Of a stretch of DNA of 64,000 nucleotides, positions 45,650 through 55,870 are shown piece after piece. A program made the position numbers and the translations under genes. Where the stretch lies: the NCBI GenBank assembly GCA_947561395.2, contig OX387194.1, positions 12,820,048-12,884,047 on the forward strand, written 5' to 3'. The notes beneath the pieces were generated by a model, which was not told the DNA's origin, made no database searches, and worked only from the letters and a program-made list of their open reading frames with translations. Source of the DNA: Buxus sempervirens (lineage: Eukaryota; Streptophyta; Magnoliopsida; Buxales; Buxaceae). Every line of letters begins with the position of its first letter. The stretch's first letter is position 1.

Positions 45650-47698
45650 AAGATTAAAAATAAGCAAGAGACGAATCTAGAGTAAAAATAACCCTACTTG
45701 AAAATAAAATCCAGAGATGGGTAAGGGGATTAGATTATGAACGGGGGAAGGTATTAGGCACCCCCATTCACCCACACAAGGTGGTTGCCAAGTGTTGCTC
45801 ATGCTAAAGAAATAAGAAAGCTTGCTAAAAATCATTAAAAACCTTGAAAAAAGACAAATGTATGATATCTTCACATGAAAATCCAAATGAATTCCAGATC
45901 CTCTTTTATGTCAATATCATTTCTGGAATATCACCAAAAGATGGAAATCAAAGCAAAAGTTACACAAAACCAAGTTGAGCCAAATCCGGAAAATTCGGTA
46001 AAAGCAAGAACCATTTGTCTTGAAATCTTTCAAATCTAATTTAAATCAAACCAAATTCATTTGAAAGATTATGATAGATAGAAGACTCATGCAAATTTTC
46101 AATCCATTCCGATTAAAGTCCTAGGAGTTATGCCTCTTTTAAAGTTGCTGCTGGAGATAATCAAAAGTGACAAGTAGGCACGTTTGGAAAATCATCTAGA
46201 AAAATCGGCTTCATATAAATCCATGACATTTGGTGTGAATGAAGTATGTGTGGCCATATTTCAAAGGAAACTAGCCTCATACAAAATTCATTCGGATGTG
46301 CCTTGGGTGACTCCCCGAACAGGCCCCGAGGATCACAGATTAACCCAGAAAAGTGCTGTTGAGCAGTTCTGAGTAAATCTGCTACCCACGACACAAATTA
46401 AATCAAAAAATAATGAAATCAACTGGATTAAAAAAAAGACTCATAAAGGAGTTCCTAGAAACAAAAATCACTCGAATCGGATTTAAAACAAGCAGATGGC
46501 GCCCATTCAAAAATGATAGGTTCAACAGTTTGACCTGAATGACCTGTCAACTTCGGCAGAATGGTGTTAAAAATCTGCTCCATAAAAATTGATTAAATTT
46601 GGTAGGCATAAACTAGACAGCCTCACCTTTCCCATGGTTCTGGAATCACTCCAAAATTCATCCGGATGATGAAGTTATGAGTGTCCGAAGTTGGGGTACA
46701 ATTGCTGTCAAGTTAAGCCTTTCTTGAGTAAAACCAACCAAAACAGTGCTAAAGTGTGTGAAATTCGTGCAAGATGAATTAAAATCCTTTAAAAACCATT
46801 TAAAAACATTCCAGAATTGCTTGAGGCCATTTATTTCAGATTTATTACAACGAATGCAATAAATCCTAAATATGAGCCTATCCCGCCAAAATCACGTGCT
46901 ATGTATGTGTAAGTGTAAAAATTCATTCAAGAACAATATAACAACATATAGCATGCATTCATATCAATCAAAGGGGTTTTAGAACAACCTATGGTTCCGT
47001 TCCATTATCGTTTCCCTTAGTTCTCTCTTCCCGTTAAACACGGTTCTTCAAGATAATCTTAGGGTACTTTGAATATGGAACGGTTTTCATAGATTCAAAA
47101 GGCTTATTCAAATCAAGGTTCTAGCACTAGGATCAATCCCGAGTCTCGTTTCTCCTAGATCCCGCCTTCACGTTTTATGGCTAGGGGGAGTCTTGAGATA
47201 CTTTGAGTAGGGGAAGGGTTTTCACACACACATCATAGGCCATATCCTACAGAAAGGTAGAAGAAGAGATCTAGATCTAGAATGTACAAACAGAAATTTA
47301 AAGAGAGGTTTGAGGCTTACCTGGGTTCTGGAAGCAGTCCGGCAGCGTTCCCTTCTTCACTCGAAGCTCTTGAATCTCCAACTTATGGCCATTTGCTTAA
47401 GGAGGAGCCTCCTATTTATAGGCAAAGGTTAGGGTTAGGGTTTGCATGATGGTAGACACAAAATAATGTCTAGAGCCCACTAACCTTAACCCTAAGGCTG
47501 TTTCCGATATTTCCACTCCTTTAATGAAGGATATGATGGTAAAAAGTGAAATCTCTCGGAAAACCCTAATTTTGAGCAAAACTCATGTATCCGACATATC
47601 AGGTCGGATACACGAGTGCCTTAATGTATCCGGCATATGATGTTGGATACACTAAAGCCTACTTGTATCCGGCATATTCCATCGGATATGAAGAAAGA
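45650..47698 (-). mobile_element. Inverted Tat LTR ('LTR-B'), second piece, truncated
   Basis: Reverse complement of the TGTAGACACCCC LTR body, continuing 18555-18666. Minus-strand TATA box 47420-47413; 39-bp array with starts at 47587, 47626 and 47665. The expected first ~120 bp of the LTR are missing at the right end (about 47698), where it abuts a + strand LTR fragment. Confidence 0.88.
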
Positions 47699-48772
47699 CC
47701 TGCTTGTGTTTGTAGCCCCAAACCCATCTCTAAGTACCTTAAGCACCCTTTCTAGCCATGAAACGTGAAGAGAGAGCTAGGGGAAACGAGAACAAGAAAT
47801 GGATCCCTAGGTTAGAACCCCATTTTGTGATGATCTTTTATATGTCTTTTGATATTTTGTATGTGGTTGTATTGTTATAATTTTAATTCGAATCCGGAGG
47901 AATCACATGGATCTATGCTGTTCATAGCATTAGATCCTCTTTTTCCTCCAAAAATTCTGATTTCTCATACAACATCACCCACTTCACTAGTTTCTTTATT
48001 TTGTTTGATATAGGCTAGATTTTTAGATTTATTATGATCAATATGGTAGATCTGAAATCAAAAGCCTTAAAATAATCTCTAAGGTTTCATGAAATGGTTT
48101 CAATCTTTGAGAGAGGATTGCATGGTCTAAACTCTCCCGTTTTGATGTTATTTTCATCAACATGGGTGGATTTGGCTTCTTTCTCCCAATTAATGAGAGA
48201 TCTAGGCCAGATCTGTACCCTAAATGGTTTCAAGTTTATTCTTCAATGTATTTTTGAGTGGTTTCAACTTGTATCATGTTAAGTTTACAAGGCTTCAATG
48301 ATTAAACCTAAGGTTGATTTTCTAAGTTTAGCTTTAGGTTTACTTTCTTTAAGTTTATTCTAATTTCTTATTTAATCATGAAATCCTAGAAATGGTGTAT
48401 TCATATTGAGGGTCTAGAATTAATTGGGTCATTCATATGGAAGAACCATACACCCTTTTTGTTCCTTTTTATACTTTTGATTGAGTTTCACTTGCAAGGA
48501 TTTTTTAAGCATGAACAGCACTTGGCAACCACCTTGTGTGGATGAATAGGAGTGCCTAACACCTTCCTCTATTCATAACCTAATCTCCTTACCCATCTCT
48601 GGATTTAACCTTGAAGTAGAGTTACTTTTGACTTACTTTTGATTCTATTTTTTTTCTTTTATGATCATTTTGGTGTCCATTCACACCTAAAAAGGAATGG
48701 TGGTGACTCCTTCATTTTATTAATCCCGTGTGATGATTTGGAAGTCTTCTAACAGATTTTCCATGTCTCAGA
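47699..48772 (+). mobile_element. Tat LTR fragment ('LTR-C'), 3' part only
   Basis: Begins in the middle of R/U5 (ATCTCTAAGTACC, TCTAGCCATGAAACGTG) and runs to CCATGTCTCAGA, the family end with C changed to G. U3 and the promoter are gone. Contains the conserved TTGGCAACCACCTTGTGTGG block (about 48521) and a primer-site-like TGGTGACTCC (48701). Confidence 0.82.
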
Positions 48773-49221
48773 CCTGCCTTGGTCATCCATTTCTTCGGGT
48801 AGTGCATCAAGTGCTCCACCAACATGGTCTACTGCATGATTGACGGTCCATCCTCCCCTTTTGCAATGCCTGTGCTCAATCAAAACACCATCGTACACTA
48901 GCTCTTCCCAGAATTACAAAGTCTATAGCACCCTTTGAACTTGTCTTTAGTGATCTTTGGGGTCCTTCCCCACATGTTTCTGTTAATGGTTTTCACTATT
49001 ACATATCCTTTGTAGACGATTACAACAGACACACATGGCTTTTTTCCTGTTAAGAATAAATCTGATGCATTGTCTACATTTGTTCATTTTAAAGCCTTTG
49101 TTGAACTTCAGTTTCAAACTAAAATCAAACAATTATAGACTAATTAGGGTGGTGAGTTTCGCTCTTTTCATGAGTTGCTTTCAACTTCTGGTATTATCCA
49201 TCGTATAACCTATCCCCATGC
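48773..49221 (+). pseudogene. Copia-1 GAG-pre-integrase and integrase fragment
   Basis: Reads LGHPFLRVVHQVLHQHG, the zinc-finger CNAC, then the integrase core FELVFSDLWGPSPHVSVNGF and ISFVDDYNRHTW, where the two Ds belong to the catalytic triad region. Frameshifts occur near 49045, with GGEFRSFHELLSTSG on the far side. Cut at 49221 by a Tat LTR; the catalytic E and the rest of integrase are missing. The copia protease that should precede this was lost between 18554 and 48773. Confidence 0.83.
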
Positions 49222-49680
49222 TGTAGACACCCCAAAATTGCATGATTTTTGATAAATCTTGAAGGAGAGAAATATTTTATTGGAATTTTCAATTCTTAGC
49301 GTTGGGTTTGAGATCCTCAACCCATTTGAATCCAAAACCATAAAAGAAAAGGCCCGAATTCAATCCTTTGTGCAAAGTCAAACTTTTTCCGATTGAATTT
49401 TGTTTACTTTTGACCCCAAAAAATGAAATATTTTTTAAAGCAAGATGTCAAGATAATTTTTCCCGGTAATCAGGTTTTTAGCAATGTTATTGCATAAATG
49501 ATTTTTTTTTTGAGATTTTAAATCTTGACGAATACCTTGGTATTAACATATTGAACCTTTTTACTAGACCTGAAAAACCGGAATTTTGCCTTGAACTGAA
49601 AAGTTGACTTTTTATTCACTTGGAATTTGGGTCTGGAACTATTTTTAATGGATTCAAATTGGGGGGGGGGGGGGTGTTTG

Positions 49681-49762
49681 CTTATTTACATGTAATATCT
49701 TAAGTAAATGGAGATTAAAAAATACGAGGACAGTTACTTAAACGATATTACATGTAAATAAG
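49681..49762. repeat. Large U3 hairpin
   Basis: CTTATTTACATGTAATATC and its mirror GATATTACATGTAAATAAG, extended by AAGTAAA/TTTACTT, around a central AT-rich loop. Repeated in the LTR at 54725 (55183-55264). Confidence 0.85.
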
Positions 49763-49828
49763 TACTCCCTGTGCAGGCAAGGGTTAGTGCCATGCAGAAA
49801 CTATGCAGAGAAGCTTTTTTTTTTTTTT

Positions 49829-49970
49829 GTATCCGAAATTATATGTCGGATACAAGCCTTTTTCTTTATATCTGACATTATATGTCGGATACAAGCCTTT
49901 TGCTTTGTATCCGATATTTTATGTCGGATACAAAGATTTTTGTTTGTATCCGACCTGAGTTGTCGGATAT
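49829..49970 (+). repeat. 39-bp-phased palindrome array in LTR-D
   Basis: Unit starts 49829, 49868, 49907 and 49946, exact 39-bp steps, word GTATCCGA...TCGGATAC. One base differs from the GTATCCGG word of the large element, and the change is made on both arms. Confidence 0.92.
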
Positions 49971-50990
49971 AAGGATTTTGCTCAAAAGTGAGGAATTCTG
50001 AAAGTTTTCACTTTTTACTGTCTTATCCCTGTTCTAAAAGTGGAAATCTCGAAAATAGCCTTAGGGTTAAGTGGGAGAATGCTAGACACTTCCTTGTGTC
50101 TACCATTAGGGTTTGCCCTAGCCCTAGTCTTTGCCTATAAATAGGAAGCCTCTCCTCAAGCAAATGACCATAAGTTGGAGATTGAAGAGCTCCGAGTGAA
50201 GAAGGGAACCGCTGCCGCACTGCTCCCAGTAAGCCTGGAACTTCTTTATTTTTCTGTTTTTACATTCTAGGGTTAGATCTCTCTTCTACCTTTCTGTAGA
50301 ATAATGGCATACTCTTTATGTATGCAATCTCTTTCCCTACTCAAAGTACCTCGAGACTCCCTCTAGCCGTAAAACGTGAAGGGGGATCTAGGGGAAATGA
50401 GATTGGGAATTGATCCTTAGACATAGAACCCTCTTGAATGGCCTATTGTTCTGTGAAAACCCTTTCTATACTCAAAGTACCCCAAGACTATCTCGAAACC
50501 GTAAAACGGGGAGAGAAAACTAAGGGAAACGAGAATGGAACGGAACCCTAGGTTTTTTAGAACCCCCCTTTGATTAATGTACTTTGAATGCTATATGTTG
50601 TTATGTATGTGTTTAGAGAGATGATTTTTACACATGCACACATAGCACCCGTTTTGTCGAAATTGGCTTGTATTTTGGATCTATCGTATTCATTATGATA
50701 AATCTGAAATAAATGGCCCCAAGCATTTCTGAGATATTGCTTAGTGATTTTCAAAAGGATACAAACAATTTTATCTTGAGTATGGAAGATCTCATGGTCT
50801 AACCTCTTGGTTTTGGGCATTTTTGTCCCATTTTAGGGTTTTTGGTATATTCTCTCCAATCGAATGGTGGGTTGAAATCCTAACTCTAGGGTTTTTCTGC
50901 TTCTGTTCTGATTCATTTCTGTCTGATCTGGCCGGCTTTCATCTGTACAAAGGCCAACTAAGACTAAAAATGCTTCCAGTGGACTAAATG

Positions 50991-51902
50991 GGTCAAAGCC
51001 CACGGCTCACGGGACTCAGATGCATGGACTTGGGGTCATGCCCCTGATCAAAGTTGGGTTGGCTCCGTAAATTAGGGCTAAGGCAGCCCCTGGACTAGGT
51101 CTCACTCAATTTAACGCAAACAAAGGCAGGGGTTAATGCCCCTAATGGACTCTTGGGTTTTACCCATATTTGCTCATTCGCATTCACATTCACAGCATCA
51201 GGGTTTATCAGAAGTAATAGGTGGGGAAGGATACCCAACCCGAGGCATCTGCCTACAAGGGTCTGAGCCAAGTACTAGATCCTTCGCGTACCACGGCAGG
51301 AAACCAGTGGCGCTTAAGGAATCTAGAAACCTGGGGAGATGGGTTTACCCTGCTTTCCCCGGCAAGCCACGGGAGCATAGGGCTAATACCATCCCAAAAG
51401 TAAGTTTCTCGTTTGAAGAAGGGTGGCTGTTAGAGAGATCTAGGTTTTGGTTAAGAGAAGCATTCACGGTTTATGCTGAGGCAGTCAATTCGGATCATCC
51501 ACGCAGACTCTCTCGTGCATGTCACCCCACGCAGTTAAAAGTTTATTCACAGTGTAGTGATGTGCTTGTATGTGCAGTGGGGTCAAGTGCGGTGTCTGTT
51601 CGGGTGATTCTCGGATAACGAGCTGATTAAGGGTTCCTTAATGTCACTTTTATAGTGAGAGTACAGAACAATATGCAATACAATGTCTGGGTGGATCCCC
51701 AGGTAAGTGGAGGGTCACAGGGAATCGCTTAAATTCCACTTTCCTTGGGCAATTATCTCATCCTTTTGACAGGATCCCCCAATATTATGTAATTGCATAA
51801 GTTCCATAAGCCACTAAGGTTGGACAAGAAGTACTTCCTCAATCTGCTTATATCCACCTAGGTTGACTCATTTGATAACCAGGGTCCGACTGGGTTGAGG
51901 GG
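50991..51902 (-). mobile_element. Leader of a minus-strand Tat element, truncated
   Basis: Lies internal to the primer site at 51903-51920. GC-richer than the LTRs, open on the + strand for 160 codons (51136-51618), but with no recognised protein. The rest of this element (gag, pol) is absent, cut at about 50990. Confidence 0.6.
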
Positions 51903-51920
51903 TCCCTAGCGGAGTCGCCA
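51903..51920 (-). promoter_or_regulatory. Primer-binding site of the minus-strand Tat element
   Basis: Minus-strand TGGCGACTCCGCTAGGGA, four bases past the LTR end GCGCACA. Same tRNA-Arg type as the large element. Confidence 0.82.
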
Positions 51921-51923
51921 AGC

Positions 51924-54508
51924 TGTGCGCACCTAAATTTTGACTAGATCGCACACGAGGCGCACGTGGATTCGTGCGTGCCTCGGGACTTTCAGAGTCG
52001 CCACTGCCTGAGAGGTGCAGGCAGACACGGGTGACCTAACCGGTCTAATCTTGCTTAGTCTGCGGCTTTTTAGAAACTCTGGTTAAGTTCTCGGTTACGT
52101 CCGGGGAAGTCCGAAGACACCCCGGCCATCTCCGTCAATCTGACGGGTCCCTCAGGTCTCCCTGGTTTTGAGTCAATTTTCACCCTTTCCTAGACCAGCA
52201 TGCTTCCTATTGGGTCTGGTGGGGTCCTTTGAAGGTGTGGGCCCCTTTTTATTTCATTTTTTATCTTTTATTTTAAGTGAGGTGGGTCGGGTATAGGCCC
52301 TGTTGGAAGGCCTGTGGGTTGCCAGGTTTGCGCTTTGGCCCAGTGGGGTTATTGGGTAACCCTTTTTGGGTTTTATTTTGGTTTATCAAAGTTAGAAGGC
52401 TCAATGGGCTTGGTCTGGGCCCATGAAATATTATACAAGTGGCCTTGGGCCCGTTCGTGGGAAACGGACTTGGTTTTGGGCCGGTCAAAGGTGGGCCCCA
52501 TAAGTGGGCCCAAGGGATCTTGGTGGGCCCATCTAGGCCCATGGTTTATCAATGGGCTAAAAATAGCCCAAACAGCTTTATTGCGTTTGGTCTTGATGGT
52601 TTGGGTCGGATCAAGCCCAACCAGGTCGAAAAATTACATTTTTAAGTTATTTTTAAAGCCACCGGTATTTACTATACGGGTTGGCATTGCCCGTAAATGC
52701 AACACGGGTCAGGCTTGCCCGTATAGTAAATACGGGCACGCCCAAACTGCACTGCCAATACGGGCACGCCTGATTTTACAGTTTTGTGCCAATTTTGCTT
52801 TGGATCAAATTGGTTGGCTTCTTGGGGTGTTCCGCAGCTTTTGTTGAAGTTTCCAATACTTCTGTTATAGTGCAAATGTCCTCATATGCCTTCAAGCTCT
52901 CCTTCTTTCTATCTTTTGAAGTTTTATAATGAGATGAAATCTCACTCTTTCTTCACTTGGTTGAGTCATTTGCAGGATGTGAAAGCAAGAAGAAATGGGT
53001 TGGGGTTACACCAGATAATCCAAAGAGGATAGACCCCTCTTGCATTTGCAAATAAAATCATTCAAATTAAAATATGTTAGTTTCCATATTTTCTTTCTTT
53101 GGATCTACTCTTTACCCTCTCCGCGAAGAAACACTCATTTATATGGGAGGATCCCCGGCACAAGTGAACAAAAAGATTAGTAAAAATATAAGAGAATAAG
53201 AAGAATTCAAGCTTGCGCAAATAAGGAAACTCACATATGTATATAAAAAAAGATTAGAAGTGTTACCACACTATTAATTCTTTGATCTGGTGATGTCGAG
53301 ATTCTCTGAGAATTTTGACAGCGCTACCGCACTCCAGTGAATTTCCAAGAATGGAATGAAAAGGGATTCCTCACTCTTGGGTTGTAAGGGATGAAATGTG
53401 CAAGGGGATGGTGCAATCCAAGGGTACTTTTGGGTTTTGGTTTTGAGTGGAACAGAGTTTGGGCAGGGGTTTGGACATGAAAAGGACAAAGAAGAAGAGG
53501 GAGAAGGCTATAGGGGACCAGCTTCTCTTGAGGGAAATCAAGGATGAAGAGAGAAGGGAGAGGGTGAGTGAAGTGGGAGACAGCAAAAGGGGAAGAAGAG
53601 GGGTTCGTTGCTTGTCTTTGGAATGTGGTGGGGGGGGGGGGGGGGGGGGTGGCCCCCCTTTTATAGTTGAAAAATGCACTAAAAATGAATTTTAATCACC
53701 TTTTTCAACTGAATTTTAATTTTATATTTAACATAACTAAAACTTAAATATGTTTTATTCTTATCTTTCCAACTCGAATGTGGTTGATTTTTTTGTTTAT
53801 TTTTCATTTATCTTAATTTTTAGATTCTTTAAGATTTATTATTATTTTATTCTTAAGATTTTTTTTTGTCAAAAACGCATGTGCATTTTCTATTTTCCAT
53901 TTTACTTTTGATTTAATTTAATTGTTAGATATTTATAAAATATTATTATTTTATTCTTAGATTTTTATTTGTTGTCCTTTCTTCAATCTTGCCACATGTG
54001 CAGATTTTCTGAGATTTTTGACTGCTCATAACTTTCTCATTTGATATCCGATTTCAACAAACTTAATGGCGTTAGAATCAGATTGAAATCTTCTATCTAT
54101 TGAGCTAGAGTTTGGTAGCAAATTCGGGCTTTTTAGCAGAAGTGCAAAGTCGCGCCCCGGAGCCAATTTTGCTCATATCTCCTTATCCGGGACTCTGATT
54201 CCAGCAAACTCAGTTGCGTTGGAGTTGTGTCAATGCGCTCTTTCTGCTGATGTCCAATTGAGCAGCTAATTTGGAGTTTTGCAGAAAGCCGATTTCTGTT
54301 ATTTCCAGATTTGACCAGCCCATAACTTCTTTATCCGAACTTCGATTTGAGAAAACTCAGTGGCGTTAGAACCGTATCAGAATCCTCTTTCCAATGGTAT
54401 GAAGTTTGGTGGTCAATTATCCTTAGATGAAAAAGTCAACTTTTGACCCCCTTAGGGTTTGACTTTTTATTTTCTTCATTTTAGGGGTGCAAAAATCAGG
54501 TGTCTGTA
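51924..54508 (-). mobile_element. 5' LTR of the minus-strand Tat element ('GCGCACA' family)
   Basis: Plus-strand ends TGTGCGCACC and GGTGTCTGTA; the latter's terminal CA seems mutated to TA. It shares conserved blocks with 7966-10066 and 58253-61342. GCCCGTA-type palindromes at 52661, 52689 and 52717 (28-bp steps). A minus-strand CTATAAAAGGGG lies near 53655-53665. A G-run of about 21 is at 53630-53650. It abuts the Copia-1 RT at 54509. Confidence 0.88.
52661..52737 (-). repeat. 28-bp-phased palindrome array
   Basis: ACCGGTATTT, GCCCGTAAAT and GCCCGTATAG start at 52661, 52689 and 52717, with ACGGGT/ACGGGC mirrors; a further ATACGGGC lies at 52757. Confidence 0.8.
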
Positions 54509-54724
54509 GCCATGTCTAAAGAATTTCATGCCTTAATGCTCAATGAAACTTGGAGTTTAGTTCCTCCTTCTGAAGCAACAAATGTTGTCTCTTGCAAATG
54601 GGTGTATCGTACGAAGTATCTTGCCAATGGAATGATTGATCGAAGGAAAGCAAGATTGGTTTCAAAGGGTTATTCCCAACAGTATGGCATAGATTATGAA
54701 GAAACCTTTAGTCCTGTTGTTAAG
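54509..54724 (+). pseudogene. Copia-1 reverse transcriptase, first piece
   Basis: [55 protein letters not shown] and FSPVVK are the N-terminal RT of Ty1/copia. Cut after the lysine by the solo LTR at 54725; continues at 57284 in frame (KATTIKLVLALAV) if TTAAG is counted once. Confidence 0.9.
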
Positions 54725-55320
54725 TTTAGACACCCCAAAATTGCACGATTTTTGATAAATCTTGAAGGAGAGAAAGATTTTATTGGAATTTTCAATTCTT
54801 AGCATTGGGTTTGAGATCCTTAACCCATTTGAATCCAAAACCACAAAGGAAAAGGCCCGAATTCAATCTTTTGTGCAAAGTCAAACTTTTTCCGATTGAA
54901 TTTTGTTGACTTTTGACCCCAGAAAATGAAATATTTTTTAAAGCAAGATTTCAAGATAATTTTTCCCGGTAATCAGGTTTTTAGCAATGTTATTGCATAA
55001 ATGAATTTTTTGAGATTTTAAATCTTGACGAATACCTTGGTATTAACATGTTGAATTTTTTTACCAGACCTGAAAAACCGGAATTTAGCCTTGAACTGGA
55101 AAGTTGACTTTTTATTTACTTAGAATTTGGGTCTGGAACTATTTTTAATGGATTCAAATGAAGGGGGGGGGGGGAGTGTTTACTTGTTTACATGTAATAT
55201 CTTAAGTAAATGGAGATTAAAAAATACGAGGACATTTACTTAAATGATATTACATGTAAATAAGTATTGCCTGTGCAAGTAAGGGTAAAAAAAAGGTGAA
55301 AAATTGCAAACCTGTTCTGT

Positions 55321-55425
55321 TCGCATTTGGTATGCGGACAAGCCTTGACCGCATTTGACTTGCGGACAAGGCATGTCCGCAATCCAAATGCGGACAAGGC
55401 ATGTCCGCAAATCAAATGCGGACAC
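55321..55425 (+). repeat. 28-bp-phased palindrome array in LTR-E
   Basis: Unit starts 55321, 55349, 55377 and 55405. Linkers AAGGCATGT repeat the linker logic of the array at 828-1041 although the arm word differs (CCGCA/TGCGG against CCCGT/ACGGG). Confidence 0.9.
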
Positions 55426-55870
55426 ATGTGTTTTGGGCATTTTCGTAAAATCTTGATTTTTGAGCCTTGTTACTATTTTGTTCCTCTTTCTAGGGTTTCG
55501 TTCGGCCGTTTTTACTCCAACTCTTGTTTCTAAAAATGAATTGAAACATTCTAGAACCTCTGAGGACCACCCTTGCCCCTGTTCTTGCTTATAAATAGGA
55601 GGCCTCTCCTCAAGCAAAAAGCGTGTCTGCAATCCAAATGCGGACAAGGCATGTCCGCAAATCAAATGCGGACACACGTGTTTTGGACATTTTCGTAAAA
55701 TCTTGATTTTTGAGCCTTGTTACTATTTTGTTCCTCTCTCTAGGGTTTCGTTCGGCCGTTTTTACTCCAACTCTTGTTTCTAAAAATGAATTGAAACATT
55801 CTAGAACCTCTGAGGACCACCCTTGCCCTTGCTCTTGCTTATAAATAGGAGGCCTCTCCTCAAGCAAATG
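55371..55870 (+). repeat. 250-bp tandem duplication of palindromes plus TATA box
   Basis: 55371-55620 and 55621-55870 align at an offset of exactly 250 bp (AATCCAAATG at 55381 and 55631; CAAGCAAA at 55611 and 55861) with few mismatches. Each copy holds two palindrome units and one TATAAATA. Confidence 0.95.

Larger units (their letters stand above)
49222..50990 (+). mobile_element. Tat LTR ('LTR-D'), 3' truncated, chimeric U3
   Basis: Starts TGTAGACACCCCAAAATTGC and for about 550 bp is nearly identical to the LTR at 54725. From about 49780 it instead follows the large element's LTR type: GTATCCGA palindromes, TTTTGCTCAAAA, TATA box 50136-50143 and two CCGTAAAACG blocks. It fades out near 50990, where the leader of a minus-strand element begins. 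No 3' end is seen. Confidence 0.82.

Noticed and set aside
51136..51618. 160-codon + strand frame
   Set aside because: Lies antisense to the leader of a minus-strand Tat element, in GC-richer DNA where long open frames arise by chance; no recognisable domain.
53630..53650. Poly-G run as a quadruplex regulatory element
   Set aside because: Homopolymer runs at 49662, 53630 and 55165 differ in length and place; slippage or sequencing error is as likely, with no supporting context.
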